A stretch of DNA of 64,000 nucleotides from JANNBN01 sp963763885. Its GTDB lineage: Bacteria; Actinomycetota; Acidimicrobiia; Acidimicrobiales; JANYDT01. The stretch is taken from positions 1,860,001 through 1,924,000 of the forward strand of contig CAVXQD010000007.1 of the NCBI GenBank assembly GCA_963763885.1. The letters run 5' to 3'. Below the pieces are notes generated by a model. That model ran no database searches. It was not told the origin of the DNA and saw nothing but the letters and a program-made list of their open reading frames with translations. Within the stretch, counting starts at the first letter, position 1, and each line of letters starts with the position of its first letter. This document shows, one piece after another, positions 1 to 8,564 of the stretch. The position numbers were made by a program, and so were the translations under genes.

Positions 1-2
1 CC

Positions 3-1484
3 CGGGCAGTTGAACGCCAGCATGCAAAAGGCAAGATGACGGCCCGGGAGCGGATCGACTATCTGCTTGACGACGGCTCGTTCATGGAACTCGATCTGCT
101 GGCCCGACACCGGGCGCAGGGGATGGGCCTCGAGAACGATCGTCCGTACACCGACGGTGTCATCACCGGATGGGGCACCATCGACGGCCGCAAGGTGATG
201 GTGTTCGCGCAGGACTTCACCGTGTTCGGCGGTGCGCTCGGTGAAGTGCACTCCGAGAAGATCGTCAAGGTGATGGATCTCGCCACCAGCGTTGGTGTGC
301 CACTCATCGGCCTCAATGACTCAGGCGGTGCGCGCATCCAGGAAGGCGTGGTGTCCCTCGCCTCCTACGGCAACATCTTCTACAGAAACGTCAAAGCTTC
401 GGGCGTCATCCCGCAGATCAGCGTGATCATGGGCCCTTGTGCTGGTGGTGCTGTGTATTCGCCAGCAATGACGGACTTCGTCTACATGGTCGACAAGACC
501 AGCTACATGTTCATCACGGGTCCCGATGTCGTGAAGACCGTTACCGGCGAAGACGTCACGCCCGAGGAACTGGGCGGCGCAACCACGCACGCCACCAAGT
601 CTGGAGTGGCCACGTTCGTGGCCCCCGACGACAAGACCTGTCTGGAAGACGTGCGATACCTGCTCAGTTTCCTGCCGCAGAACAACCTGGAAGAAGCACC
701 GCGCGCAGAAGTCACCGACGACCCAGATCGTTCCTGCAATGCGTTAATGGCACTGATGCCAGAAAACCATAACCGTGCATACGACATGAAGGCCGTCGTC
801 AAAGAGGTTGTGGACGATGGGGAGTTCTACGAGTACTTCCCTCGCTTCGCTAGCAACATTGTCTGTGGCTTCGCTCGCCTGGATGGTCACTCCGTTGGCA
901 TCGTCGGCAACCAACCCATGGTCAAGGCCGGTGTCCTCGATATCGACTCGTCCGAAAAGGCCGCCCGCTTCGTGCGTACGTGCGACGCGTTCAATATCCC
1001 CATCGTCACGTTCATCGACGTTCCCGGCTTCATGCCAGGCACCGACCAGGAATACGGCGGCATCATCCGCCACGGCGCCAAGCTTCTCTACGCGTACTGC
1101 GAGGCCTCCGTTCCGCGCATCAGTGTTATCACTCGCAAGGCTTACGGCGGCGCATATGTCGTGATGGACTCCAAGTCCATCGGGTGCGACCTTGCGTTCG
1201 CGTGGCCAAACGCAGAGCTCGCCGTGATGGGTGCGCAGGGTGCCGTGAACATTGTCTATCGGCGAGAGTTGGATGCGGCCCCTAATCCTGAAGCCCGACG
1301 CGCAGAACTGGTTGAGGATTACAGCGAACGATTCGCCAACCCCTACATCGCCGCAGAGCGCGGATACGTAGATGATGTCATCGACCCGGCGGACACTCGC
1401 AAGGTGCTCATTCGCGGTTTGGCCATGCTCCGGACCAAGCGTGAGGACCTCCCTAAGCGCAAGCATGGAAACGTGCCGCTATGA
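3..1484 (+). CDS. pccB: Acyl-CoA (propionyl-CoA) carboxylase carboxyltransferase beta subunit, 5' end outside window
   Basis: Biotin-dependent carboxyltransferase half of an acyl-CoA carboxylase, moving CO2 from carboxybiotin to propionyl-CoA or a similar acyl-CoA in the cytoplasm. The reading frame is open to the left edge: RAVERQHAKGK precedes the first internal Met at 36, which is the usual family sequence upstream of TARERID, so the true start lies outside the window. Both crotonase-fold oxyanion-hole loops are visible (DSGGARIQEG near the N-terminus, RKAYGGAYVVM in the second half). The family is normally about 510-530 residues; about 493 are here. It overlaps accE by ATGA. Acyl substrate cannot be fixed from sequence reading alone; propionyl-CoA fits the MeaA-type mutase at 4504-6459. 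Confidence 0.93.
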   Translation, partial: RAVERQHAKGKMTARERIDYLLDDGSFMELDLLARHRAQGMGLENDRPYTDGVITGWGTIDGRKVMVFAQDFTVFGGALGEVHSEKIVKVMDLATSVGVPLIGLNDSGGARIQEGVVSLASYGNIFYRNVKASGVIPQISVIMGPCAGGAVYSPAMTDFVYMVDKTSYMFITGPDVVKTVTGEDVTPEELGGATTHATKSGVATFVAPDDKTCLEDVRYLLSFLPQNNLEEAPRAEVTDDPDRSCNALMALMPENHNRAYDMKAVVKEVVDDGEFYEYFPRFASNIVCGFARLDGHSVGIVGNQPMVKAGVLDIDSSEKAARFVRTCDAFNIPIVTFIDVPGFMPGTDQEYGGIIRHGAKLLYAYCEASVPRISVITRKAYGGAYVVMDSKSIGCDLAFAWPNAELAVMGAQGAVNIVYRRELDAAPNPEARRAELVEDYSERFANPYIAAERGYVDDVIDPADTRKVLIRGLAMLRTKREDLPKRKHGNVPL

Positions 1485-1678
1485 GCGAAACCCTTGGTTT
1501 TGCAATCGTTCCGACTCCAACAGATGAAGAAGCCGCTGCGATTGTCGTAGCGGTGGAGCTTGCGTGGCCTCGTCCTGTTGTGATGTTGGCGTCGGCTCCA
1601 ACACAGGCCGATACTCCGTCATGGCGTTGGTCGGGCCGCTGGTGGGCCAACGGATTGCAGCGTGGTCGCAGGATTTGA
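1481..1678 (+). CDS. accE: Acyl-CoA carboxylase epsilon subunit
   Basis: A 65-residue protein starting at the ATG that overlaps the stop codon of the beta subunit (ATGA), so the two are translationally coupled. The acidic DEEAAAIVVAVE helix followed by a basic tail ending with SWRWSGRWW is typical of actinobacterial AccE/PccE, a small subunit that tightens the alpha-beta carboxylase complex. The family is known only from actinobacteria-type carboxylases, which supports the assignment of the organism. Short length makes it easy to miss, but position, coupling and the Trp-rich tail agree. Confidence 0.85.
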   Translation: MSETLGFAIVPTPTDEEAAAIVVAVELAWPRPVVMLASAPTQADTPSWRWSGRWWANGLQRGRRI

Positions 1679-1693
1679 GCCATTTGAGCCATA

Positions 1694-1745
1694 GCTCAGA
1701 CCCGAAACGAGGGGCCAAAATCTGAATTCGGGCTCAGCAATTTTT
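1694..1745 (+). terminator. Probable terminator after pccB-accE
   Basis: An imperfect hairpin pairs CCCGAA (1701-1706) with TTCGGG (1727-1732), extended outward by GCT/AGC and AG/CT pairs with small mismatches, and is followed by AATTTTTCG. It lies just downstream of accE and before the next gene at 1844. Confidence 0.45.
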
Positions 1746-1843
1746 CGTCCCCGCGATTGAATCAGCCGAACAGGTCTTGAGACCTACCAGCAGAGTGCCG
1801 AAGTTCCACCTCGTGAAGGTCCCGCTCGAAAGTTCCGCAGACC

Positions 1844-3529
1844 ATGCTGCTTGATCTGCGCGCTGAGAAGCGCCCCGGTCTCCTTGGCCGCAGCGACACC
1901 CTGGCCATGCTCGAGATTTACGTCGAGAAGGCCGTCAAACAGCTCCATATCGCCGTCCCGATCGTCACCGGCCCCGAGGGCATGGGACGGTCCGCCGTAC
2001 TGCACGAGTTGCTGGAACGGTCTCGCAACACGGGCCGCACCGGTGGTTACGGTTGCGTGCGCTCCGGGCTGGGACAAGCACTTATTGATGCAACGAGTTC
2101 ACTAGCCGTGTCCATCAAGTCGTTGTACCCGGACAACCCCTGCACCAGCGATCTCATCGCCGCAGCGGAGGCATTCCGCGGCCGCAGCCCTGACGAGGCT
2201 ACCGAAGAGGGCTTCGTGTCGGCTATTGATCACCTGCTGTACGCCCTGTGCACGGCGCTGCCGGAAGTGCCCCGGGGGTACGTGCTGTGCATCGACGACC
2301 TGCAATTGGCCAACGATGGCCGCGTGCGGGTGTTCCTCGAAGGTCTGATCGCACTCTCGTCAACGGGCGCACCGATCCCAGTCGTGCTCACCAGTTCAAT
2401 TGGACTGGGTGTTCGGATCATCCCCCAGGGGCTTGATCAATTGCAGCTCCGTCCGTTGACCAACGCTGACCTGGCCGACATCGCCCAGCGTCAAGGTGTC
2501 ATTGCGACGCCAGAAGTGATCCGGCAAATTGGCGAGTACGTCGAAGGTCGCCCTGGTCGTGCGATCGAGATCATCGAACGCGCGTCGGCCAAGGGACTCG
2601 TAGATGCACATACGGTTCGCGCTGTCATCGCCGAGTCGAAGGTGCTCGGTGCCGAACGCACCGCGTTTGCCGACGCTGAACGGTTGGCTGCTCAAGCGAG
2701 AACGGCCGCCCCGGAAACCAAGACGGGAAGCACAAGTTCCGGCGGTTACGACCGCTCGTTGCCAAGCGCGCATACGGATCACGTAGTTACCAAGTCACAG
2801 GTGTATCTGGATGGGCTTGAGTTCACTGATCCAACCCATACGGTTCAGACCTCCCCGTTAGCTACGGGCGCAACGCACGTCTCCGATGAACCAACCGAGG
2901 ACACAGACGCCCTCACTGAATCGAACAGCCGGATCGCAGCATCGGGTGATTCTCTTGACAGCGATGGCACGGACTTCACCGAAGCGGTAGAGACGCCCGA
3001 CGTGCAAGCGGGCGCGGATCCGGTTCTCGAAACAAACATCGGTGAACCCGACGTGTTGGGTCCTGCGCCCGATGCGGAAACCTTCACGCAAGCAAGCGAA
3101 CTTGCCCCGGCATTGCCGGAGCCCGCCGAATCTGTTGCACTCCGCAGTATTGCAGACGAATTCGTTCCGCTTGCTCAGCCGACGGAGTCGATTCCGCTGC
3201 CAGTTCGTCAAGGTGGAATGACACGGTTTGGCGTAGCGGCCTCGGCCCGACCCGTTCTCGAAGTCGCCTTGACCGCACTGACACCCACCCAGCGCCGGGT
3301 GCTTGTGTGTGTGGCCGAGGCGAGTGGGGTCAACGGCTCTACGACGACGGTCAAGGTTTCGTTCGTCAAACGGTCCCTGGGTGAAGTTTCCCGCTTCGGT
3401 GGCGCTGCGTCGCCGGTTGGGGACGCGCTGGCAGCGCTCAGCTCAGCCGGACTGTTGGCGATCAATGGCGAAGCGGTCTCGTTGACCGATCTCGGTCGCC
3501 GACACGTCGCGGCCAACTCCGCCGGGTGA
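1844..3529 (+). CDS. AAA/ORC-like ATPase with degenerate P-loop and C-terminal winged helix
   Basis: A 561-residue protein of unknown role. The N-terminal 270 residues read as an AAA-type NTPase: GPEGMGRSAV at about residue 46 occupies the Walker A place but has Arg where Lys is expected, and YVLCIDDLQL near residue 146 is a good Walker B. The middle, about 275-460, is a low-complexity acidic linker rich in Ser, Thr, Pro and Ala. The last 90 residues (from LTPTQRRVLVCVAEA to LTDLGRRHVAANSAG) look like a winged helix. This order resembles ORC/Cdc6-like or STAND-type regulators, which is an analogy only. No clear Shine-Dalgarno precedes the ATG. The membrane protein at 3558 follows closely and may be cotranscribed. 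Confidence 0.7.
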   Translation: MLLDLRAEKRPGLLGRSDTLAMLEIYVEKAVKQLHIAVPIVTGPEGMGRSAVLHELLERSRNTGRTGGYGCVRSGLGQALIDATSSLAVSIKSLYPDNPCTSDLIAAAEAFRGRSPDEATEEGFVSAIDHLLYALCTALPEVPRGYVLCIDDLQLANDGRVRVFLEGLIALSSTGAPIPVVLTSSIGLGVRIIPQGLDQLQLRPLTNADLADIAQRQGVIATPEVIRQIGEYVEGRPGRAIEIIERASAKGLVDAHTVRAVIAESKVLGAERTAFADAERLAAQARTAAPETKTGSTSSGGYDRSLPSAHTDHVVTKSQVYLDGLEFTDPTHTVQTSPLATGATHVSDEPTEDTDALTESNSRIAASGDSLDSDGTDFTEAVETPDVQAGADPVLETNIGEPDVLGPAPDAETFTQASELAPALPEPAESVALRSIADEFVPLAQPTESIPLPVRQGGMTRFGVAASARPVLEVALTALTPTQRRVLVCVAEASGVNGSTTTVKVSFVKRSLGEVSRFGGAASPVGDALAALSSAGLLAINGEAVSLTDLGRRHVAANSAG

Positions 3530-3557
3530 CTCGCGGAGCGCTACATTGCGCTCTGCC

Positions 3558-4439
3558 ATGACTTCTCACCCTGCGCCCGACAAGCTTGACTTGGCACGTA
3601 GCCAAGACGCTATCGAAGACAAGAACCTCATCGTCGATGAGTTCTCTGAGCGCCTTGCAGCGTTCAAGCAGCTCTCCAAAGACGACGTCGATGGCGCCTC
3701 GCAAATACTCGACCGTCTTGGTGCCAAGGGCAAGGTTGAGGCCGACATCATCAAGGAAATGGCTGCCATTCGGCCGCTTTGGTTGCCCGGCCGTTTCGAA
3801 GAGGCGCATCGGATTGCTATGCGAGCCCTCGAAGTCCTTGACCGCAATGGTGCCCGTGGTCCCAAGCTGCCGCCAATGGGACCGCTCGCACCCATTGCAG
3901 CGTTCCTGGTGCAGTTGGTTGCTCGGTTCATCGTGCGCAACCATCAGGCCGAGGTGATCAAAGCCATCAAGCACATCTACATCCGGCGCGAGGCCCAGTG
4001 CCCTCCTACGTCGCCGGAACGCTTCATCGTTCGGCGTGCACGAATAGACGCCGAGCGGGTCCAGCCCACGCTTCGGTCCAACCCCATCGGGGTACCGGCG
4101 TTCCTGTTAGGCGGAGCGTTTCTGAGCTCCATCCTTTCCAGCATCGGGCGTGGCTTGTCCAACGCCAGCGGCTCCAAGGCAGGCGTTCTGATCGCTGCGA
4201 CTCTTCTGTGCGTGGTGATCGCAGGAGTGTCTTGGACGGTGGTGCGCGGCGCCGCCGTTGCACGGAGCCGAATCAAACTCAGCCTGGACAGCCCGTTGAA
4301 CGGCCTGTGGGAGACCATCGGTGCCGCAGGAAAGCCACCGAAGGATCAGTCGAGAGTGTTCGCGCTCATCGCCACGGTGTTGCCATTGCTCGGGGCGCTG
4401 GTGCTCTTCGCCGGCGTGGTGTTCGCAGCGTTGCGCTGA
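3558..4439 (+). CDS. Uncharacterised membrane protein
   Basis: I do not recognise this protein. The ATG at 3558 (MTSHPAPDK) is preferred over an in-frame TTG four codons upstream. The first half is soluble and helical with many charged residues (DLARSQDAIEDKNLIVDEFSERLAAFKQL). The second half carries hydrophobic segments: one around PLAPIAAFLVQLVARFIV, one at PAFLLGGAFLSSILSSI, one at AGVLIAATLLCVVIAGVSWTVV, and a last one ending the protein at VLPLLGALVLFAGVVFAAL. It lies 28 bases after the ATPase with the winged helix on the same strand, so the two may form a unit. Its 3' end converges on the mutase gene. Confidence 0.7.
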   Translation: MTSHPAPDKLDLARSQDAIEDKNLIVDEFSERLAAFKQLSKDDVDGASQILDRLGAKGKVEADIIKEMAAIRPLWLPGRFEEAHRIAMRALEVLDRNGARGPKLPPMGPLAPIAAFLVQLVARFIVRNHQAEVIKAIKHIYIRREAQCPPTSPERFIVRRARIDAERVQPTLRSNPIGVPAFLLGGAFLSSILSSIGRGLSNASGSKAGVLIAATLLCVVIAGVSWTVVRGAAVARSRIKLSLDSPLNGLWETIGAAGKPPKDQSRVFALIATVLPLLGALVLFAGVVFAALR

Positions 4440-4503
4440 CAAGTTTCCACGGGGGCTTGTTCACGGCTGGCCCCCACAGGGCCGCTGAGGACGTCTGACG
4501 CCC

Positions 4504-6459
4504 TTAAGAGGCTTCGCCGGCCCGGTAGAGCACCACCAAGTCGGCGATGTCACCCATGATCCTCGACAGGTCAAAGTCTTTCGGGGTGAACACTCGGGCA
4601 ACTCCGCCAGCCAGCAACGCAGCCGCGTCGGCTTCAGGGATGATGCCACCAACAACGATTGGTGCATCGATGCCGATCGACCGGAGTGTGGCTACCAACC
4701 CGGGCACCAACTGCAGATGCGAGCCCGACAGGATGGAAAGTCCAATGAGGTCCGGATCTTCGTCTCGAGCCGATGCAACGATCTCCTCGGGAGTGGATCT
4801 GATGCCCTGGTAGATCACTTCCATGCCGGCGTCTCGTGCAGCGACCGCAATCTGTTCGGCGCCATTGGAATGTCCGTCAAGGCCCGGTTTGGCCACCAGG
4901 ATTCTCGGCGGGCCACCTGCCATTCCCCGCGATCTTGCAGCTACAGCAGACAGTCCAGCGCTGGTCAACGATGCGGCCCCGCCGACGCCTGTTGGCGCTC
5001 GGAACTCACCGAATTCGCTTCGCAAGACAGTGGCCCACTCTCCTGTGGTGCCGCCGACACGCGCGAGCGTTATCGACGATTCCATGATGTTTGTCCCGGA
5101 ACGAGCGGCGTCGCGGAGTGCGTCCAAGGCGGATGCGACAGCGACGTTGTCACGCGACGCACGCCACTCGCCGATTTCCTGCATCGCGTCACGTTGAACC
5201 AGGGGGTCAACGGTCACGATGAGATTCCCGGTGGACAGCGGTGAAGCCTCAGTTTCTGTGAAGCAGTTGACGCCCACAACCTTGATGTCGCCCGACTCGA
5301 TTCGACGCAAACGTTCTGTATGCGAACGTACTAACCGACTCTTCAACTCGCCGATGCATTTGAAAGCGCCGCCGCGGTTGAGGACATCTTGGAGTTCCGT
5401 CCACGCGGCAGCCTCTAGTTCCTTGGTCTTCGCTTCGACGACGTGAGATCCGTTGAACAGATCGTCGTACTCAAGGAGGTCTGTCTCGTAAGCCAGCACC
5501 TGCTGCAGACGAAGTGACCATTGCTGGTCCCACGGCGTGGGCAGACCCAGCGCTTCGTTCCATGCAGGCAGCTGAACGGCTCGGGCCCTGGCGTCCTTGG
5601 ACAACGTAACGCCCAGCATCTCCAACACAATCCGCGCCACGTTGTTTTCCGGTTGCGCCTCGGTGAGCCCAAGTGAGTTCACTTGGAGGCCGTAGCGAAA
5701 GCGACGCAGCTTTGGGTCGGTGACGCCATACCGCTCTGAACAGATGCGATCCCAGAGAGTCGTGAAGGCGCGCATTTTGCAGAGCTCCTCGACGAACCTG
5801 ATCCCGGCATTCACGAAGAACGAGATTCGCCCGACGATGAGAGCGAAATCGGTGTCAGGGATTTGCCCGCCGGCCTTGACCGCATCGAGGACGTCAATGG
5901 CTGTGGCAAGGGCATAGGCCAACTCTTGAACCGTGGTGGCGCCAGCCTCTTGCAGGTGGTAGCTGCAGACGTTGATTGGGTTCCACTTCGGAACGTTGAC
6001 GACCGTGTAGGAGACCATGTCGACGATGAGACGCTTCGAAGCGTCCGGCGGGAAGATGTACGTGCCGCGAGACAAGTACTCCTTCACGATGTCGTTCTGG
6101 GTCGTGCCTTGCAAGCTGTTGCGGTCAGCGCCTTGTTCGTCTGCGTTGGCGAGGTACAACGCGAGCAGCCAAGGTGCTGTGGCGTTGATGGTCATCGACG
6201 TGTTCATCCGCTCGGGTGGGATGTCTGCCAGTAGTGCACGCATGTGCCCGAGATGGGCAACTGGCACGCCGACCTTGCCGACCTCGCCGACCGCCCGAGG
6301 GTCGTCGGGGTCGTAGCCCGTCTGCGTGGGCAGGTCGAACGCAATTGACAGACCCGTCTGCCCCTTTGCGAGGTTGGTTCGGTAGAGCTGGTTCGAGGCG
6401 GCAGCCGTCGAGTGGCCAGCGTATGTGCGCATGACCCACGGAGCCTCTGGTCGATTCAT
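4504..6459 (-). CDS. meaA: MeaA-type (ethylmalonyl-CoA/methylmalonyl-CoA-like) B12-dependent mutase
   Basis: Coenzyme-B12 acyl-CoA mutase carrying catalytic barrel and B12 domain in one 651-residue chain. The start MNRPEAPWVMRTYAGHS followed by LAKGQTGLSIAFDLPTQTGYD is the TIM-barrel signature of this family. The C-terminal third contains KPGLDGHSNGAEQIA, the DxHxxG cobalamin-binding motif, and ends in a Rossmann-type B12 fold. Size and domain order match ethylmalonyl-CoA mutase and the MeaA proteins of actinobacteria rather than the larger methylmalonyl-CoA mutase large subunit. In the ethylmalonyl-CoA pathway it makes methylsuccinyl-CoA. The nearby propionyl-CoA carboxylase subunits fit C3/C4 acyl-CoA metabolism. 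No crotonyl-CoA carboxylase is in the window, so the exact isomerisation is inferred. Confidence 0.9.
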   Translation of the reverse strand: MNRPEAPWVMRTYAGHSTAAASNQLYRTNLAKGQTGLSIAFDLPTQTGYDPDDPRAVGEVGKVGVPVAHLGHMRALLADIPPERMNTSMTINATAPWLLALYLANADEQGADRNSLQGTTQNDIVKEYLSRGTYIFPPDASKRLIVDMVSYTVVNVPKWNPINVCSYHLQEAGATTVQELAYALATAIDVLDAVKAGGQIPDTDFALIVGRISFFVNAGIRFVEELCKMRAFTTLWDRICSERYGVTDPKLRRFRYGLQVNSLGLTEAQPENNVARIVLEMLGVTLSKDARARAVQLPAWNEALGLPTPWDQQWSLRLQQVLAYETDLLEYDDLFNGSHVVEAKTKELEAAAWTELQDVLNRGGAFKCIGELKSRLVRSHTERLRRIESGDIKVVGVNCFTETEASPLSTGNLIVTVDPLVQRDAMQEIGEWRASRDNVAVASALDALRDAARSGTNIMESSITLARVGGTTGEWATVLRSEFGEFRAPTGVGGAASLTSAGLSAVAARSRGMAGGPPRILVAKPGLDGHSNGAEQIAVAARDAGMEVIYQGIRSTPEEIVASARDEDPDLIGLSILSGSHLQLVPGLVATLRSIGIDAPIVVGGIIPEADAAALLAGGVARVFTPKDFDLSRIMGDIADLVVLYRAGEAS

Positions 6460-6570
6460 AAGGTCAGTCTTGCCGTGATGGGCTGATCGTTACCAGACGT
6501 GGGTTTGTGAAACGACCCCGAAAACGGAGGAACAACTTGTTGTGCACTCGGTTGGGATGCGCGAGGCGAC

Positions 6571-6885
6571 CTACGGAGCAGAGTCAGCCGGGTTAGGTAC
6601 TTGGTTGCTCAGCCGGGTTTCCGCTTGAGCACGTTCACCGAGGTGGAGCAGTGAGACCCGGAGGCGATCCTCCGCAGCACGCTGCTGGTACCACTGCCAG
6701 ACAAACCACGCAGGGGGTAGAAACGCGATGGCCGACCCGACGGTTCCGACGAATTTGCCGACGTTCTCGCCTCGAGTGTTTGCGGTGATGACGACTGCGA
6801 TCGTCACGATGATGATGTTCCACGCCAAGAAACCGACGCCCACTAAGACGCCTCGGCGGAAGTTGGCATCATCATGTTCAGGCAC
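6571..6885 (-). CDS. Small two-helix membrane protein
   Basis: A 104-residue protein with a GTG start (VPEHDDANFRRG). Two clear transmembrane segments are visible, LVGVGFLAWNIIIVTIAVVI and VGSAIAFLPPAWFVWQWY, followed by a charged amphipathic tail (QQRAAEDRLRVSLLHLGERAQAE). I cannot name a family or function. It is transcribed away from the rhodanese gene; the spacer between the two holds a 16-bp tandem duplication. Confidence 0.6.
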   Translation of the reverse strand: MPEHDDANFRRGVLVGVGFLAWNIIIVTIAVVITANTRGENVGKFVGTVGSAIAFLPPAWFVWQWYQQRAAEDRLRVSLLHLGERAQAETRLSNQVPNPADSAP

Positions 6886-6904
6886 GCTGCCAGTCTTGTC
6901 GCTT

Positions 6905-6941
6905 CCGGTTCGTAGTGCTGCCGGTTCGTAGTGCTGCCGGT
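6905..6941. repeat. 16-bp tandem repeat, about 2.3 copies
   Basis: The unit CCGGTTCGTAGTGCTG occurs at 6905-6920 and again immediately at 6921-6936, followed by a partial third copy CCGGTT. It fills the spacer between two divergent genes and lies just upstream of the rhodanese start at 6958. Confidence 0.9.
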
Positions 6942-6957
6942 TTCGGTATCCTCACGC

Positions 6958-7347
6958 ATGCCCGCAACTCGCCGATCGCTCGACATGGTGGCCGAAGCTT
7001 CGGCCCGAATCCGCACGTATTCAGTGGCCGAGGCCACCGCAAAGCTTGGCGAAGACGGAGTCACCTTTGTTGACCTCCGCGACCCCCGAGAACTGGATCG
7101 TGACGGCCGCATCCCAGGAGCGCTGCACGCTACGAGAGGCATGCTCGAGTTCTGGGTTGACCCAGAGAGCCCGTATTACCGGTCAATCTTCGGCGAGGAC
7201 CGGGAGTTTGTGTTGTTCTGCGGTGGCGGGTGGAGGTCAGCACTGGCAGCCGCCACGCTGTTGGACATGGGTTATGACCACGCGTCGGTTGCGCATATCG
7301 ACGGTGGATTCGCCGCCTGGAAGAAGGCCGAATCACCTGTCGAGTAG
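6958..7347 (+). CDS. Rhodanese-like sulfurtransferase domain protein
   Basis: Single rhodanese domain of 129 residues when started at the ATG at 6958 (MPATRRSLDM); an in-frame GTG at 6931 lies within the tandem repeat and is less likely. Family marks are FVDLRDPRELDRDGRIPGALHATRG in the first half and the active-site loop FCGGGWRSALAA, where Cys would carry the persulfide. Single-domain rhodaneses move sulfane sulfur or bind related groups in the cytoplasm; the true substrate is unknown. It converges on the YbaK gene with only 7 bases between stop codons. Confidence 0.85.
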   Translation: MPATRRSLDMVAEASARIRTYSVAEATAKLGEDGVTFVDLRDPRELDRDGRIPGALHATRGMLEFWVDPESPYYRSIFGEDREFVLFCGGGWRSALAAATLLDMGYDHASVAHIDGGFAAWKKAESPVE

Positions 7348-7354
7348 CTCCGGC

Positions 7355-7846
7355 TCAGCGTTTCCCCAGCGGTACAAACACCCCTCCGGTGAGCGCCGCT
7401 AGGTCTGTAGGAGACAACTCGATCTCCAGCCCTCGCCGCCCGCCGCTGACAAACACGGTGTCCCACAGCTGTGCATCTTCGTCAATGAGGGTGCGCAGCG
7501 ACTGCCGTTGACCAAGTGGGCTGATGCCACCCAGGACGTACCCGGTAGAGCGCTGGGCGTCTTTTTGGTCTGCCATTTCCGCTCGCCGCGCGCCCAAGGC
7601 GCTTGCCACCAGTTTCAGGTCGCACGAAGCGTCTGATGGGACCACGGCCACGATCAGCTCGTCTCGCGGGTCGCCCTTCACGGCTAGGACAAGGGTCTTG
7701 TGAACCCTCGCGGGTTCCACCTTGAGTGCGGCCGATGCTTCGTGTGCATACGAAACCGCCGTTGGATCGTGCAAATACTCGTGCAGGCGATGCGCAATGC
7801 CCGCTGACGTCGCCGCGAGGGTTGCTGGCGTTCCTTTTCCGCTCAC
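7355..7846 (-). CDS. ybaK: YbaK/EbsC-family Cys-tRNA(Pro) deacylase
   Basis: Trans-editing deacylase of the YbaK/ProX fold, which hydrolyses Cys mischarged on tRNA-Pro. The 163-residue length is normal. Diagnostic stretches are HKTLVLAVKGDP, containing the conserved Lys of the active site, and STGYVLGGISPLGQRQSL, the glycine-rich loop of the family. The start is GTG. It stands alone, convergent with the rhodanese and divergent from the cyclophilin at 7949. Confidence 0.92.
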   Translation of the reverse strand: MSGKGTPATLAATSAGIAHRLHEYLHDPTAVSYAHEASAALKVEPARVHKTLVLAVKGDPRDELIVAVVPSDASCDLKLVASALGARRAEMADQKDAQRSTGYVLGGISPLGQRQSLRTLIDEDAQLWDTVFVSGGRRGLEIELSPTDLAALTGGVFVPLGKR

Positions 7847-7948
7847 TTACTGTTCATCTGCCGCTCATCCAGCACTACGTAGCCCCGTTGTTCGACCATG
7901 GAACTGAGTCTGCTCTAACACCCTGGTACCCACCAGTAGGGTTGAGAC

Positions 7949-8482
7949 ATGGCAACCGTGAACCCCACCGCAACCTGTGTGACCAGCCTCGGCACCTTCG
8001 AGGTCGAGCTTTTCCTGCGCGAAATGCCGCTGACCGCCGGCAATTTCATCGAGCTGGCGGAAAGTGGTTTCTATAACGGACTGCACTTCCACCGTGTGAT
8101 TGACAACTTCATGATCCAGTTCGGGTGCCCGCACAGCAAAGACCCGTTCAGCTCGCAGGCTGGCACCGGACAGAGCCCCAAGGGCCGTATCCGTGACGAG
8201 TTCCCAGACAACTTCAAGTTGTCTAACGCTCCGGGAACCTTGTCCATGGCGAACACCGGTCAGCCCAACTCTGGCGGCTCGCAGTTCTTCATCAACACCA
8301 TTGACAATGCGCGCCTTGACTGGTTCTCACCTGGCGCCTCGCGTCACCCTGTGTTCGGCAAGGTCGTCAGCGGCACCGAGGTGGTCGACGCAATCGAGAA
8401 GACCAAGACCGACAATCGTGACCGCCCGGTCACGCCGGTTCAGATGATCACCGTGACCATCAACCATCCGGCAGAAGCCTGA
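7949..8482 (+). CDS. ppiB: Cytoplasmic cyclophilin-type peptidyl-prolyl isomerase
   Basis: A 177-residue cyclophilin without signal peptide, catalysing cis-trans isomerisation of Xaa-Pro bonds. Conserved blocks are FYNGLHFHRVIDNFMIQFG, holding the catalytic Arg region and the Phe of the active site, MANTGQPNSGGSQFFI and HPVFGKVVSG. It converges with a second, membrane-anchored cyclophilin gene; a shared hairpin lies between them. Confidence 0.95.
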   Translation: MATVNPTATCVTSLGTFEVELFLREMPLTAGNFIELAESGFYNGLHFHRVIDNFMIQFGCPHSKDPFSSQAGTGQSPKGRIRDEFPDNFKLSNAPGTLSMANTGQPNSGGSQFFINTIDNARLDWFSPGASRHPVFGKVVSGTEVVDAIEKTKTDNRDRPVTPVQMITVTINHPAEA

Positions 8483-8499
8483 CCTCGCAGGAGTGCGTA

Positions 8500-8532
8500 G
8501 AGTTCCGGCCCGCCCGTAGGCGACCGGAACTC
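8500..8532. terminator. Hairpin between convergent cyclophilin genes
   Basis: Perfect 9-bp stem GAGTTCCGG (8500-8508) with CCGGAACTC (8524-8532), 15-base loop, placed exactly between the two convergent stop codons. There is no strong T-run, so it may act in both directions with limited strength. Confidence 0.6.
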
Positions 8533-8564
8533 ATTACCGCTTCAGCGGTGCGCTGTTCCAGCGA

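Noticed and set aside
744..1466. 240-residue frame antisense to pccB
   Set aside because: Composition and lack of any motif mark it as a shadow of the carboxylase gene.
4451..4475. GGGGGC/GCCCCC pairing between the membrane protein and the mutase gene
   Set aside because: Six-base arms with a 13-base loop and no T-run; too weak to call a terminator.
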